Below are positions 1 to 52,617 of a stretch of DNA of 64,000 nt, in pieces. The position numbers were made by a program, and so were the translations under genes. Each line of letters begins with the position of its first letter. Position 1 is the stretch's first letter. This DNA is from Phoebastria nigripes (taxonomy: Eukaryota > Chordata > Aves > Procellariiformes > Diomedeidae): assembly GCA_035582835.1 (NCBI GenBank), contig JAYKAV010002928.1, positions 544,077 through 608,076 on the forward strand, written 5' to 3'. The notes below the pieces were generated by a model that saw only the letters and a program-made list of their open reading frames with translations, searched no databases and had not been told where the DNA came from.

Positions 1-41731
<41,731 letters not shown>

Positions 41732-41795
41732 ATTCCGCTTGTTCTCCCAGCGCTTACAGGCTCCCTCCCCACACTCAGCTCAGGCTCAGTACAAC
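41732..41795 (-). other. PSD2: PSD2 5' UTR part of exon 1, with splice acceptor
   Basis: Reading the minus strand, a pyrimidine-rich stretch ending TTTTCTGTTGTAG lies just before 41795, and 64 bases follow before the ATG. An in-frame TGA in these bases shows they are untranslated. If the acceptor is used, at least one non-coding exon and the promoter are further right. I infer the boundary from the splice motif alone. Confidence 0.6.
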
Positions 41796-44700
41796 CTACA
41801 ACAGAAAAGAAACCATGTCACGAGCGCCCGCAAGGGCTGTCAGAAAGGCACAAACTTGTCTATAGCAGCTCAGAAGGAGAGCAGTTTGAAGCGGAGCCCA
41901 GGAAAATGCTACCCACCCCTCTCGACCCCTCAATATAAAAGCAAGGAAGAAATACTGGAGTTGGCTGCTTTTGCAAAGACTAGTGCTCGTTACCCAGCAC
42001 AGTGAGATCTGGAGAGGAAAAACTGCTGTTGTGGTCCTGAGCCATTAGGGGCCCAGGCACCCACCTCCTCCTGCTCCTCTCATAACCCCCAGACAGCCCC
42101 AGCCTGAAGCACAGGGGACCCATACCATGCGGGCTGTTGGTGCCCCAGCTGTGGCAGGCAGCTGCCCAGGCCTGGGGACAGGAACGTGGCACGTTCCCAG
42201 GCTGGCTACCGGGGTGCTATTCCCAAGTACTCCCTGCCTGCCAGAAACAGGAGAAATAGGGGAAATAGGAGGTAGGTGTGAATTTTTTTTAAACACTTCT
42301 AAGCAGTTGTGATGTGCCAACCTGTATGATTCTCCCTGCTGACTTCGTATTTCTGCAGAGCTTCTTGCCTGCCAGAGTAACACTTTTCCCAACACACAAG
42401 TACTGCTGAAGGGTGTCATAAGTTGCCAGCTAAGACTCTGGCAAAAGTGTCCTTATTGAATATACCCTGAGATGCTCTCTCTGTAGGGCAAGGGAAGGAC
42501 GCTGTGTTGCACCAAATGAGACAAGTAGCTTTTTGATAAAAAGGCACCTTATTGGTGAACATGCCTATCGATGCAAAGTGTGCCAGTCTTGCAAGCACCA
42601 TCCTGAGCCACGGGCTGTAGCCCCGCAGTGCTGTGCAAGCTTTTCTCCAGTGTAACCCCTGCAGCTGCAGTCCAGTGATCATAGTGCCACCAGAAATTAT
42701 CTCTTCTGGAAGCAGGAGTTTCTGTACGGGGCTCAGGCTGAGGCATGATAACAGCTGATTTTGTTTTAAAACAATATTTGTCTTCACCTGCACAGGAAGC
42801 ATGGCTAATCAATTACAGCAGGCAGATGGGACCCCTGGGTTCTCCCCCTAATTCTGTTCCTACCTCACATCTCAAGCAGATCATTTAAACTCCCTGCCTC
42901 AGCTTCCCTCTCTGTAAACCAGGGATTATACATCACCTCTGAGAAGCTGTGAGGGTGCCCAGATGTCAGCAATGGGCTCTGGGTGCTCTGACTTGCTGAG
43001 CTGCAGCTCTCATTAGCAGTAAAATCATTAATTGCTTGCCTAGTGCAGGGCTCTACTAGTTCTTGGTAACAGCCCAGGCAACCTTGGACCCAGGATCTGG
43101 CCCGCTCTCTGTATCCTGCTCCCCACAGCTGGGAGACGCGGTGGGCCGGGGAGTTCAGAGCCCCGCGTGGGTCGGGTTTGGGGAGAAACACTCCTCGAGG
43201 GTTGCACATGCCACAGTCGTGAGATGGGGCAGGTCCCTCCTCGAGGCAATGTTGGCAGTTTTACCTCTTCTCCACATGCATCCGTGTGCATCCCCCGCTG
43301 TCACAGAGCGCGCAGCATCCCTGCACCTATCGCACTAGGTGCAGCCAGGTGCTTCCAACAGATGCACGATCCCTGCCTGTAACAAGGGACCAGAGAAAGT
43401 GAGACCCAGGCCAGAGAACAGTGGGGAGAACCCCACTGATCTCCTGCCACCCTGCCGCTGCTCTGTATCGGGCTGTTTCCCAGACCCACCCCATGGCCCA
43501 TTCTTTGCAGAGCACTGCAAGTGGTCTTCCCTCTGCACTCTCTGGTCCTCCCTGGTTTTCAGCCATGGCAGTGCAACAGCCGAGTGCAGGAGTAATTCTT
43601 AGAAAAGGCTTCTGACTTCTTTCTTTATGAAGTCCCCCCTGACCAATTAAAGCAGAGCAAAGGGACTATGTGGTTGCAGGTTTCAGGAGAAACTTGATGA
43701 TGAGCCCACTGAATGTCCAATTTCATCCACCAGATCCATAGAGGGAGACACCTGTGTTGCAGATGGATCCCCCCCAACAGCCCTCCCCAGCCCCACCAAC
43801 AAACCAAGAGCCAGGTTAGAGGTCTTAGAGCTAATTGTAAACAAATCTGAACTATCAAAATCATTGATGTAGTGACATTTCCCTTGCAGAGTGTATTATA
43901 CAATGCAGACTGGCGAGGGGACAGTGATGCCTCTCCATGAGGTGACTCCAGGCTGGAGGAGCACGTCTGCTCACCGTAGATGGTGTGTCATCTATAGACA
44001 ACTGCCTGAGCTAGCAGGCCAGGCTTGCTATAGAGTTGATGGAGACAGATAGACAGGGCACCATTGCCTGTGCGCTGTTAGAGTTCTACCTCAGGCTGGG
44101 TGGATCAGGCCCTAGATGTGCCACCTGCTTTCCAATGGCTGGAAAGAGCCCATGGAGGATCTTGGCAGCAGATATCTGTGTCAAGTCCCTGTGGAGGGAT
44201 CTGTTCACACCCTCTCTTGGGCTTGCCCCACAGGCCTTCGTCCTCTCTCTCAGCCAGCCTGCCTTTCCCTGACAAGAGACAGGCCAGCCTAGACTTCCTG
44301 GGACACCAGCACATCAGCCTCCTGCAGCCCAGCATCCCACCCACAGGAGCTGAGCCCTCCCAAGGGAGGTCAAAACAAGCCCCTGCGACAGTCGCACATG
44401 TGGGCCAAGTCTCCCCTTGGTTGTTCTTCTGCCATCCCAAATGAAGAGGAAAGACCTGCAAATCTCTTTCCCACCAAATCCAGGACAGAAAATCAGTCCC
44501 AGGCACTTGGTCTTCCCATGCACCGACAGCAGGGCAAAGCCAATGCAGCATCTTCAAGGAATTTACCTGCAAAACTACCAAGACTCTCCTGAGCATGACC
44601 ACACTGTAATCTCGAGTAATACTGAAAACCTAACATGGGCCATATTTTGACTTTCCCATAGTGAAGGTATAATACAGACATGCAACATAGAGCCAATGCT

Positions 44701-47700
44701 CAAATCTTTGGAGGAACCTTTCCAGCAAAGCTTTGCTGGCCTTTTCCTTAATGTGAGATGAATAATGTAGCTTTTTCGAGTCCAATTTTTTAAAACCAGC
44801 CAAAGGGTTTGGGCTGAAATTCCCCACCTCCCTGCCATCCATCCAAAAACTCCAGTAGGAACCAGACACCACCCAAGCTAAATTCCAGTCAGATAGCTAA
44901 AGCTTGGCACAGCTATATGCAACCAGAAAACAGGAAGCTAAATGCGGTTAGGAGACGGGCCTAAGTAAGAAATGTTGGCAAACTTTAGTAATCGTGATGT
45001 CCCATCCATCCCTCCTAACTTTAACCAACTTATATTATTAATATCAAAACAATTAACATTTCTATTATTACATATAAACTACTGCATTATGCCTACTCTG
45101 TTTTACCCTCTATGAAGTCCAGCTGGGATGTTTATGGTCTGGAAGAAGGGCTGAGGAGTCAATAGTTAAACTCTTATGCATGCTCTTCCTTGGCCTGGGT
45201 TCCCGCTGGAGAAGAGGCACTGGGGAAGCCCTGGGAGGATGCATGCACAGACTATTGCTGAGCCAGGAAGACCATCAGCTCCCAGCTTCCAGTGTACTGG
45301 TCTGAGCAGAGCCAGGAGCAGAGATCCAGTCCTCTCGCAGCCTCCTGACCCCTCTGAGATTTGTACGTCTCCTGTTGGATCCATACTCCATTGCACACAC
45401 ATGGATGGAGGCTGTCATGTGCACCTGAAGTCTGCAGGCACGCTGAGTGTGTATCAACGCATGACAAATTACCCAACAAGTCACTAGGTACTTGATTGAT
45501 GCTTGCGGTGACAGTCACCTGAAGCACACCCAGGTTATGTGTGCTTGAGGCTTCCCAGAAGCTCCAGAGGAACTGGGAGGTTGGGTTGTAATGGGCCATG
45601 GCTCCGTTCCCAGCTGCTCATGGTGATGCCTTTTACTGAAGTCACGCAACTGACTCCTGCCACACTCAACCACGCAGCCTGGCCAGCATGTCCCACACTA
45701 GCTGCAGAGGGTCTCTCCCACTCTACAACCCCATGAGACAGCCATGTGTGGTAGGGCTCATCTGTGAACTGCTACCTTCCCCAGCTGTGTGGGGTAGGTA
45801 CATGGGCAAAGGGAAGAGGAGACAAGCTGTAATGCCACAACTTGGACTCAAAAGAAGACAATGGAGGGTGGAACAGCTGGTTGCAACTGTCCACATCTGC
45901 CTCCAGCAAATAGCTGGAAGGTAACCAATGCTGGGCAGAGTCCAAAGACGGACTCTTAACGCCCTTCTGTTAGTTCTGAGAAAGCACCAAAATGCAGCTC
46001 AGCCTCTGGCCCAAAGCAGCCACAGCTTCAACCAGGCCATTGCAAGAGGACACATTGCAGCAGCGGGGTAAGGGGTGGGGTGGGACTGGTATTCAGAGGT
46101 CCCCCTCTGGGGCTCCTTCCCATTGCCCCAGAGCAGTACAGCCTGGCAGACAGGAGGCTGAGTTGGACCACAGGCTGATATTCCCCATGTCCCTGCTTGT
46201 TTCTTTTTGCTTCTGCTTTGCAAAGTGCTCTCTGGCACAGGTAAGGACTGGAAGGTGATATCTGGGTTCTCACCAGTGGATTTTCACACAACCATAAGTC
46301 CTGCTCTTTCTGCAGGCTCAGGCATCCTCCCAGGTGACTGCTGCTTCCCTAGGTCCTGTGGGTAGGGTGGGCATCCCATGCACGTCCACTGCTCCCAGCC
46401 TCCAGCAAATGTAACATGGGTTAGCATACCAAAAAAAGGTCAGGAAGAAAAGGGAATCGCCTGGCATATGTCCCAGCCAGGACTGTTCACACCGATGGCT
46501 GCTGTGGCCCTGCTGAGTTGTAGACAGTTGTTAAGCTGCAGTTCCATGATTTGGACCAGACCAGCTCTGTAAGGCCCACATAAGCAGAAGAGCATGGATT
46601 CATGCTGGAAAGAGGCTATTACTGCTGTAGGAAAGGCTAAGGGAAGCCAAGGCACCCATGATCCAGTGCTAACCATACCCTTTCCACCTCCTCCCCAGTG
46701 CTGGGGCTTGGTGCTTTCACCGCAAGATGGTAGAGAGGCAGAAGGGACTGAGGATCCCATTCCCTGTGGCCCTCTGATGCTGCCCTTTCTTGTAGGCCAG
46801 ATCTGAGCAAGTCAACTGCTATTACCTTCATTTATCAGAATCCCAGCAACACCAGCCCACCACGTCATGTGCCCAGTGCCACAGGATAGCGATGCAGGAC
46901 AGCCACCAACTCACCTGCTCCAGCCCCGCTCTGCCCCCAGGGTCCTACACAGCCCCTGGACCACGAGGAGACGGGGCAGGGCTGGTTGGGGGGGAAGGAG
47001 AGCAGAAATGCCCCATCACCTACTTTGGGATGATGGCTGGATTTGCAGCGGGGACAGCAAAGCTGGGCTGGCATCCACTGCAGGAAAGCACCAGTCCTGA
47101 AGAGGCTGGGCAGAGATGCAGCAAAGTTTGCCCTGATTGTGTGAGGGGTTGGAAACCACACAGCAGTTCTTTCAGGGACTGGCTCTGGAAGTCTCCCAGC
47201 TTTTGTTGAAGCTGAATGGCTGGTGGGAAATGATTTATTTTTAATTTTCTTCCCTGTGTTAAGAACTGGAAGGGCTCCCACTTCAGTTTTGTGTAACCGC
47301 TTGGCTGCTGCGACACAGGAAGGCTTGGTGAAGAATCCTGCTGCTTAGTCGAGCATGAGCTTTTCCTCAAGCTCACGCTGAGCTGGGCTGCTTTGTACTG
47401 CAGCCTTGCTTTGCCTCGCTGCTCCGCATCCTGTTCCCTTGGGCTTGGCGGAGACGGGGCAGCAGCTCCTTCGTGAGGGCTCTGTCCTCACCCTGGCACT
47501 GCAAGGATGTCCAGGGGCTGAGCAGGAGGCACAGGGATGACACGGATGAGAAGGGCGCATTCTGATGTGGCTCCTGTGGTGCTGCAGGTGAAGGAGAAAG
47601 CGAGCAGATCCTGCGCTCATCTGACAACCTCAGAGTCAAGATCAGAGAGAGAGAGGGGGTGTCAGGAAGGGGGAGGGATGGCAGGGAAGGCTGCCCTCCT

Positions 47701-48120
47701 CNGAGATATGCTGGGGTGCAGACCCCAGGGGAAGGAGGGCACCTGCTTGTTGTGCAGCCTGTAAGTTTGGAAGACGCAGGGCAGAGCAGGACTGATCCTT
47801 CTGGGCCTTTCAGCAAAATTGTAGAAGGCCTCACCCAGAACATCACCATGCTCCACCAAGGCCTGAGGTGGTGGCAGTGCCAGGAAAGGGTATTGGGAGG
47901 TCCTGGTGCTAACAGGGACGAGTCAGTTCCTGTGAGTGTGCCCAAAGCAGGCTGGGGGACACAGCGGCAGCTTGGCCCACATTTTCTCCTGTGCATGGAG
48001 GTGAAGGCTCTCATGAAGGGAAAGACAGAAGATGCCTGTGCTGCCACTCAGGTGCCACCAGCCCCTTGGCCCAGCTGACACCTGGAGGCACATGTAATCC
48101 CATGACCAGCTTCAGTTTGT
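41796..48120. other. Region upstream of PSD2, no gene supported
   Basis: The promoter-side flank of PSD2. It probably includes the untranslated first exon or its intron. A weak CpG-rich patch lies at 43090-43340 and a MIR-like relic at 42829-42970. The long open frames here, such as 44105-44602 and 47373-48047 on the minus strand, show no domain or codon signal. Confidence 0.6.
42829..42970 (+). repeat. MIR-like ancient SINE relic
   Basis: The order AAGCAGATCATTTAAACTCC, CTGCCTCAGCTTCC, CTCTCTGTAAACCAGGGATTAT, then ATCACCTCTGAG and CTGTGAGG follows the MIR core in sense orientation (TAACCTCTCTGTGCCTCAGTTTCC and TGTAAAATGGGGATAATA). Diverged but colinear. Confidence 0.55.
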
Positions 48121-48124
48121 ATAT

Positions 48125-48340
48125 TTCTTGTACTTGGAGGTCCAATACCAGACATGATGTCCAGATGTGGTCTCACAAGCCCTGGATAGAGGGGAAGACT
48201 CTCTTGCCATAAGCTGCTGGCTGCACCCTTGCTAACACAGCCCCATACATGCTTGACCTGCATTGTACACTGCTGACAGTGATTTTCAGCAAAGCAGCTA
48301 CTGCGGCAGTCAGTCCTCAGCCCATACCAATGCCTGGGGT
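48125..48340 (-). mobile_element. CR1 LINE fragment (ORF2 end), antisense
   Basis: Matches the reverse complement of avian CR1 in order: CCAGATGTGGTCTCACAAG, GGATAGAGGGGAAGA, GCTGCTGGCTGCACCCTTG, CTAACACAGCCCCATACATG and TTGTACACTGCTGACAG. Frames are broken. Ends approximate. Confidence 0.8.
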
Positions 48341-49439
48341 TACTCCAGGCCAGGCTCAGTTCTGCCTCGTGGTGCTGCAGGCAGAGGCTGGGGGACAGCT
48401 TCTTCAACCTGTGAAAACCCCACAGGATGGGATTTGCTCAGTGCAATGTGAATACAGCATAGACATACCCATTGAGGAGCATCTCAGGATCTCCATCCTC
48501 TGAGTGGCCCCCAGTCCCATGCACTCAGACAACCAGGTCAGGAACCCTTAATCCTCCTCTTTCTAAGTTATTTTCATCCTCGGGGCAGGAGGCACCCCCC
48601 TCACACCTTGTTTGCTGACCACCATGAAATGCAGACCTCTGCAGTGCTCTCTGTGCCCCAGGACCCTTTTCCAGGCCATTGCGAAGTGGCCGCAGATTTC
48701 TCAAGATGTTGGTTTCTGAAAGACACCTTCCATCCTCTTTTTGCAAGAGTGAAAAGCAATTTTAGGCATCAGCTTTCATGACGGGAAGGGTTCTTCAGCA
48801 GAATTCAGAAAGACGCGACAGGCAGATGTTTCCTGCTTGGCCCTTTTCCTCAACGCAAACTGTGCCATGCAGACACGCAGCCACCACTGATACACGCAGC
48901 TACAGCTGGGCCTCATCCCCTTCTGCCTTACAGCCAGCCTGCTACGATTGCCTTCTGCTTTTCTTAGAGAGGGAAACACTAATGAGCCGAATCTGTTTTC
49001 TGGGCATCTGGACTGGGTTTTATAAGAGCTTAAAAATTCCCTTGGTCACTCTTGTTGGAGAGAGCCCTTGAGCTCCTTGGTCTAAAGCACCTACAGTAAC
49101 AGCCTCTGCTGTGATAAACCACGTGCTCCGAGTTCCCATCCCCTTTGAGCAGGAACAAAACACGCCGTACGGCTATTTGATCTACACGCTGTTGATCCCA
49201 TCCGTAATGTGGCTGGTGAACGGGAATGGATGTGCTTTTATGACCCAACTCACTGAAGAATTTACAAAATGCAGGTGCAACACATTACCCTGGGCGGAGG
49301 GTGTGTGCATGGGCACAATGAGGTTTCTTTCAGGAGGCAAACCCACAGAGAGATGGAGAGATCATAGCCATGCTTCTTCCTTTTGAAGTACATCTCCTCC
49401 CTCTCATGTCTCTGCTTTGACCTCTGCCCTTTCAACACG
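48341..49439. other. Intergenic, nothing recognised
   Basis: No gene or repeat is identifiable between the two CR1 fragments. Confidence 0.5.
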
Positions 49440-49760
49440 GCTGAAAATAAAAACCTTTTACTATTCTCGTTGTGAAAATCTCATTTATTTCTCCCATGGG
49501 CTGGAGGCGTGTTTTTATATGATTTTGAAGACCTCAATCATATCACCTCTCAGCCTCTCCTCTCCAGATTGCAGTCCCTGCCTTCTTAGCCTGTTCTCAT
49601 AAGACAGCTTCTTCACCCCCCTGAGCATTTTGACTACCTTTCTCTGGATTTTCTCTAACTCTATTACTTCTATTACTCTATTACAGTCTGGAGATGGGGA
49701 AAGCAGCACTGCATAGTGAACTCAAGATGTGGGCACACCAAAGATTTACACAGCACCAAA
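49440..49760 (-). mobile_element. CR1/L3-type LINE fragment (3' UTR side), antisense
   Basis: The order GACCTCAATCATATCACCTC, TCAGCCTCTCCTCTCCAGA, CTTAGCCTGTTCTCATAAGA, CTTCTTCACCCCCCTGAGCA, TTTCTCTGGATTTTCTCTAA and CTCAAGATGTGGGCACACCA is the reverse complement of the CR1/L3 3' region. It covers element sequence that lies 3' of the part in the 48125 fragment, yet sits to its right, so the two cannot be one antisense insertion. Confidence 0.75.
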
Positions 49761-52055
49761 CTGATGCCCTCTGTTCTGTACATGACTCCCTCCCTGATGA
49801 CACCGAGCTCTAGATCACCTGCAACATCTCTGCTGAAGACTAGGGTCTCAGGAGCAGGGCTGGGCTGGGGTCTCAGCCAGATACTGATTATTTCAAAGAT
49901 GCTACTCCAAGGCAGGATAAAGAGGAAAGTAGGCAGAGCTTGAGGGACATAGTACTTCCCCGCTCTCTGTTCTCGCCTTACTGTTCCTCTGACCATGCTA
50001 CCTTCGACATTACTCTGTAAAGCCCTTCCCTGTGCTCCCAGCACCTGCTCGACCCACCAGAAGAGGTCCTCCAACATCTAGTGGAGGGCATCTGTGACTA
50101 CATTACCCAGCCTGTGTAACAACTAGGAGTTGATGTGTGCAACTGCTCATAGCCCACACAGTGTCCCAGTTCAGGTGGGGTTGTGTCCCCTTCCAGTGTC
50201 CGTGGGTCCTTGGAGATGTCCTTCCCTCTGAAGATCAAGATGGGATCCATCCCCCTGGGGTAGTCTAAGAGGGATCCTGGCAGTTTTGGTTACAGTCTCA
50301 GCTTGTGACTTGAGAAACCCATCCCATCCTTCAGTTCCCTGCTTTGCAACAGCCTTTCTGAGACAAGGCAAATCATTCAACCTTGTAGTTCTCTTGCTGC
50401 TGGAAACCTGGTAGAAGAGCACTGCTCTGTGCCCGGGGAGGGGAGGGCTGGAAGGAGTGAGAGATGTGCTCCAAACGGGGAGGGACTGGACACCTACCGT
50501 GGGGGTCAGGTCTGTGTACTCGCCACTCCAACCCACATCCCCAAGCCTTGCTGTCTGGGAGGGACTTGGGGTGGAGAAGGGCCAGTGCAGTGCTGTGGGA
50601 GACCCAAACCAGGCTTCAGGGAGCCACCTGTGAGAGTCACCAGGGCCAGCCTGCCCGTGCCAGAGCTAGGGTGCCAGCTCTCCTGGCTGGGTGCCGCTGC
50701 ATGCCAGCACTCACCTGGGCTGAAAGAAAATGTGGCCCAGCAAGGAAATATGAGCACTCACTGCTGCTAGTGTTATGCTTTATAGAGCCCCTGGGGTACT
50801 GACGGTCATTGCTCATGGGCAATATACTGTCCCAGTGGTTTCTATCCATCACTGACAGTTTAAACTGCAGGTCCTATATCCTTCACTTCCAATGTAGAAA
50901 AGAGGCTGTGGATAAAACATATCCCACAGACTAAAATAAACCAGCTACACACTAAAAAAAGAGCCTTTGGGTAATCAGAAATCACTGTGCATGGAACATA
51001 CTTTTTCTTTAAGCTAAATCCTACAGCTCCTTATTTTGAATTTTTATTAGAGTCCCCAGAGCAATTAGTACACATTCAGATCCAAATGACTCCTGCAAAA
51101 CTTCATCTTGGGGAAACAATGGCAGTTTTTCGCTTATAGAAAACAATAAAACTGAGTCTTAAAATCCTTAACAGCTTTCCTGTTTGCACTCTTTCGCAGT
51201 TACTCAAAGGGGGAAAATAAAACAATATACTTAGTATTTTTCATGTATTCCTTTCCTTGTACTGCCACCTTGGCTACACAGCACTTTGTGCACTGAGCCT
51301 TCCTTTAGCCCTGTGCATGCATCATGCAAACCTGACTGTTCTTTTCACAGGGGAGACAGAGTCACGGTTTCAGGCTTATGGAGGTGAAAGCCTGGACTGC
51401 ACCATCACTTGGTGAGGTGGGAGGAGTTGCTTAAGCTTCCACAAAAAATGGGCCAAAGCATAGGGTCGGTGAGTTTACGTGTTTCCCAGGAGAAGAGTGA
51501 GCTTGAGAGGGAAGGTCCAGGAGACTGATGAACATGGACCTGAAAGTCCCTCTATTCTAGACAGCATGCTGGGTCTGTAATCTTCCTGGAATAGGCTCCT
51601 TTAAAACCCCATCCAGGGCTTCCAGGCTTGACTACAGGAGGACAAAGGTCCCATCAGTGATAGAGCACAGTGGGGTCATCTGACCCTTAGATCCCGGCTC
51701 CTGCAGGAGCAAGCCTTGACCCCCTTGGAGACCTTGCAGGGCTCCCCGCAGGCTCCACCTGCAGAAAACCGCTGTGATTCACAGGAATGCTCCTGTGGCT
51801 CAGAGAGAAGCAGGAGCCTCCAGAGAGGGAACAGCAAAGGAGGGCGAATTTTTACTGCACCCTGGGGGAAGGAGGAAAAGGACAGCTCTTATAGGGCTTT
51901 CGTTCCTGCCTCTCCAGGATGACGCTCCCCACTAAGTTGATCTGACCAAGGTGGTTGTTTGCTGCAGGATCTCAAGGCCATGAGCCTGTGGCAGCAGATG
52001 TAAAGCCTGCAGCTGTAAAGGCAGGTCACAGGGACACCAAAAGACTCCCGCATGT
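49761..52055. other. Intergenic, no gene supported
   Basis: Contains an AT-rich block at about 50930-51250 that may be conserved non-coding sequence. Otherwise nothing is recognised. Confidence 0.5.
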
Positions 52056-52060
52056 GCAAG

Positions 52061-52612
52061 TGTTGTGGTTTAACTCGGCAGGCAGCCAAACGCCACACAG
52101 CTGCTCACTCATGCCCCCTGCCTTGGTGGGATGGAAGAGAGAACTGGAAAAAAAAAAAAAGTAAAATTCATGGATTGAGATAAAGACAGTTTAATATAAC
52201 AGGAAAAGAAGGGAAAATAATGATAATAATAATAATAATGGTAGAATATACAAAATGAGTGATGTACAATGCAACTGCTCATCTCCCGCTGACCGATGCC
52301 CAGCCCGTCCCCAAGCAGCAATCGCTACTTCTCAGACCACGCCTCCTAGTTTATATACTGAGCACGATGTCATATGGTGTGGAATACCCCGTTGGCCAGT
52401 TGGGTCAGCTGTCCTGGCTATGCTCCCTCCCAGCTTCTTGTGCACCTGGCAGAGCATGGGAAGCTGAGAAGTCCTTGACTAGTGTAAACATTACTTAGCA
52501 ACAACTAAAACATCAGTGTGTTATCAACATTCTTCTCATACTAAATCCAAAACACAGCACTATACCAGCTACCAGGAACAAAATTAACTCTATCCCAGCC
52601 GAAACCAGGACA
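52061..52612 (-). mobile_element. Solo LTR of an avian ERVL-type family
   Basis: 552 bases beginning TG and ending CA. It is flanked by a perfect 5-base target-site duplication, GCAAG, at 52056-52060 and 52613-52617. A 5-base duplication is typical of ERVL. On the minus strand the order is TGTCCTGGTTTC, the TATA box in AGTATATAAACT (52348-52359), and ATTAAA (52190-52195), so transcription would run leftward. I recognise the family from neoavian genomes. No internal coding part remains, which indicates recombination between the two LTRs of a former provirus. Copy condition is good. Confidence 0.92.
52216..52240. repeat. (AAT)n microsatellite inside the LTR
   Basis: Repeated ATAATAATAATAAT in the R/U5 side of the LTR; this is a usual place for a TTA repeat in this family. 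Confidence 0.8.
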
Positions 52613-52617
52613 GCAAG

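Noticed and set aside
46200..46260. CAG|GTAAGG after a pyrimidine tract on the + strand, like a recursive splice site
   Set aside because: No gene on that strand is supported here, so chance is the simpler reading.
47373..48047. 224-residue open frame on the minus strand
   Set aside because: Low-complexity P/S/C-rich text with no domain, an ambiguous residue, and overlapping frames on the other strand of similar length.
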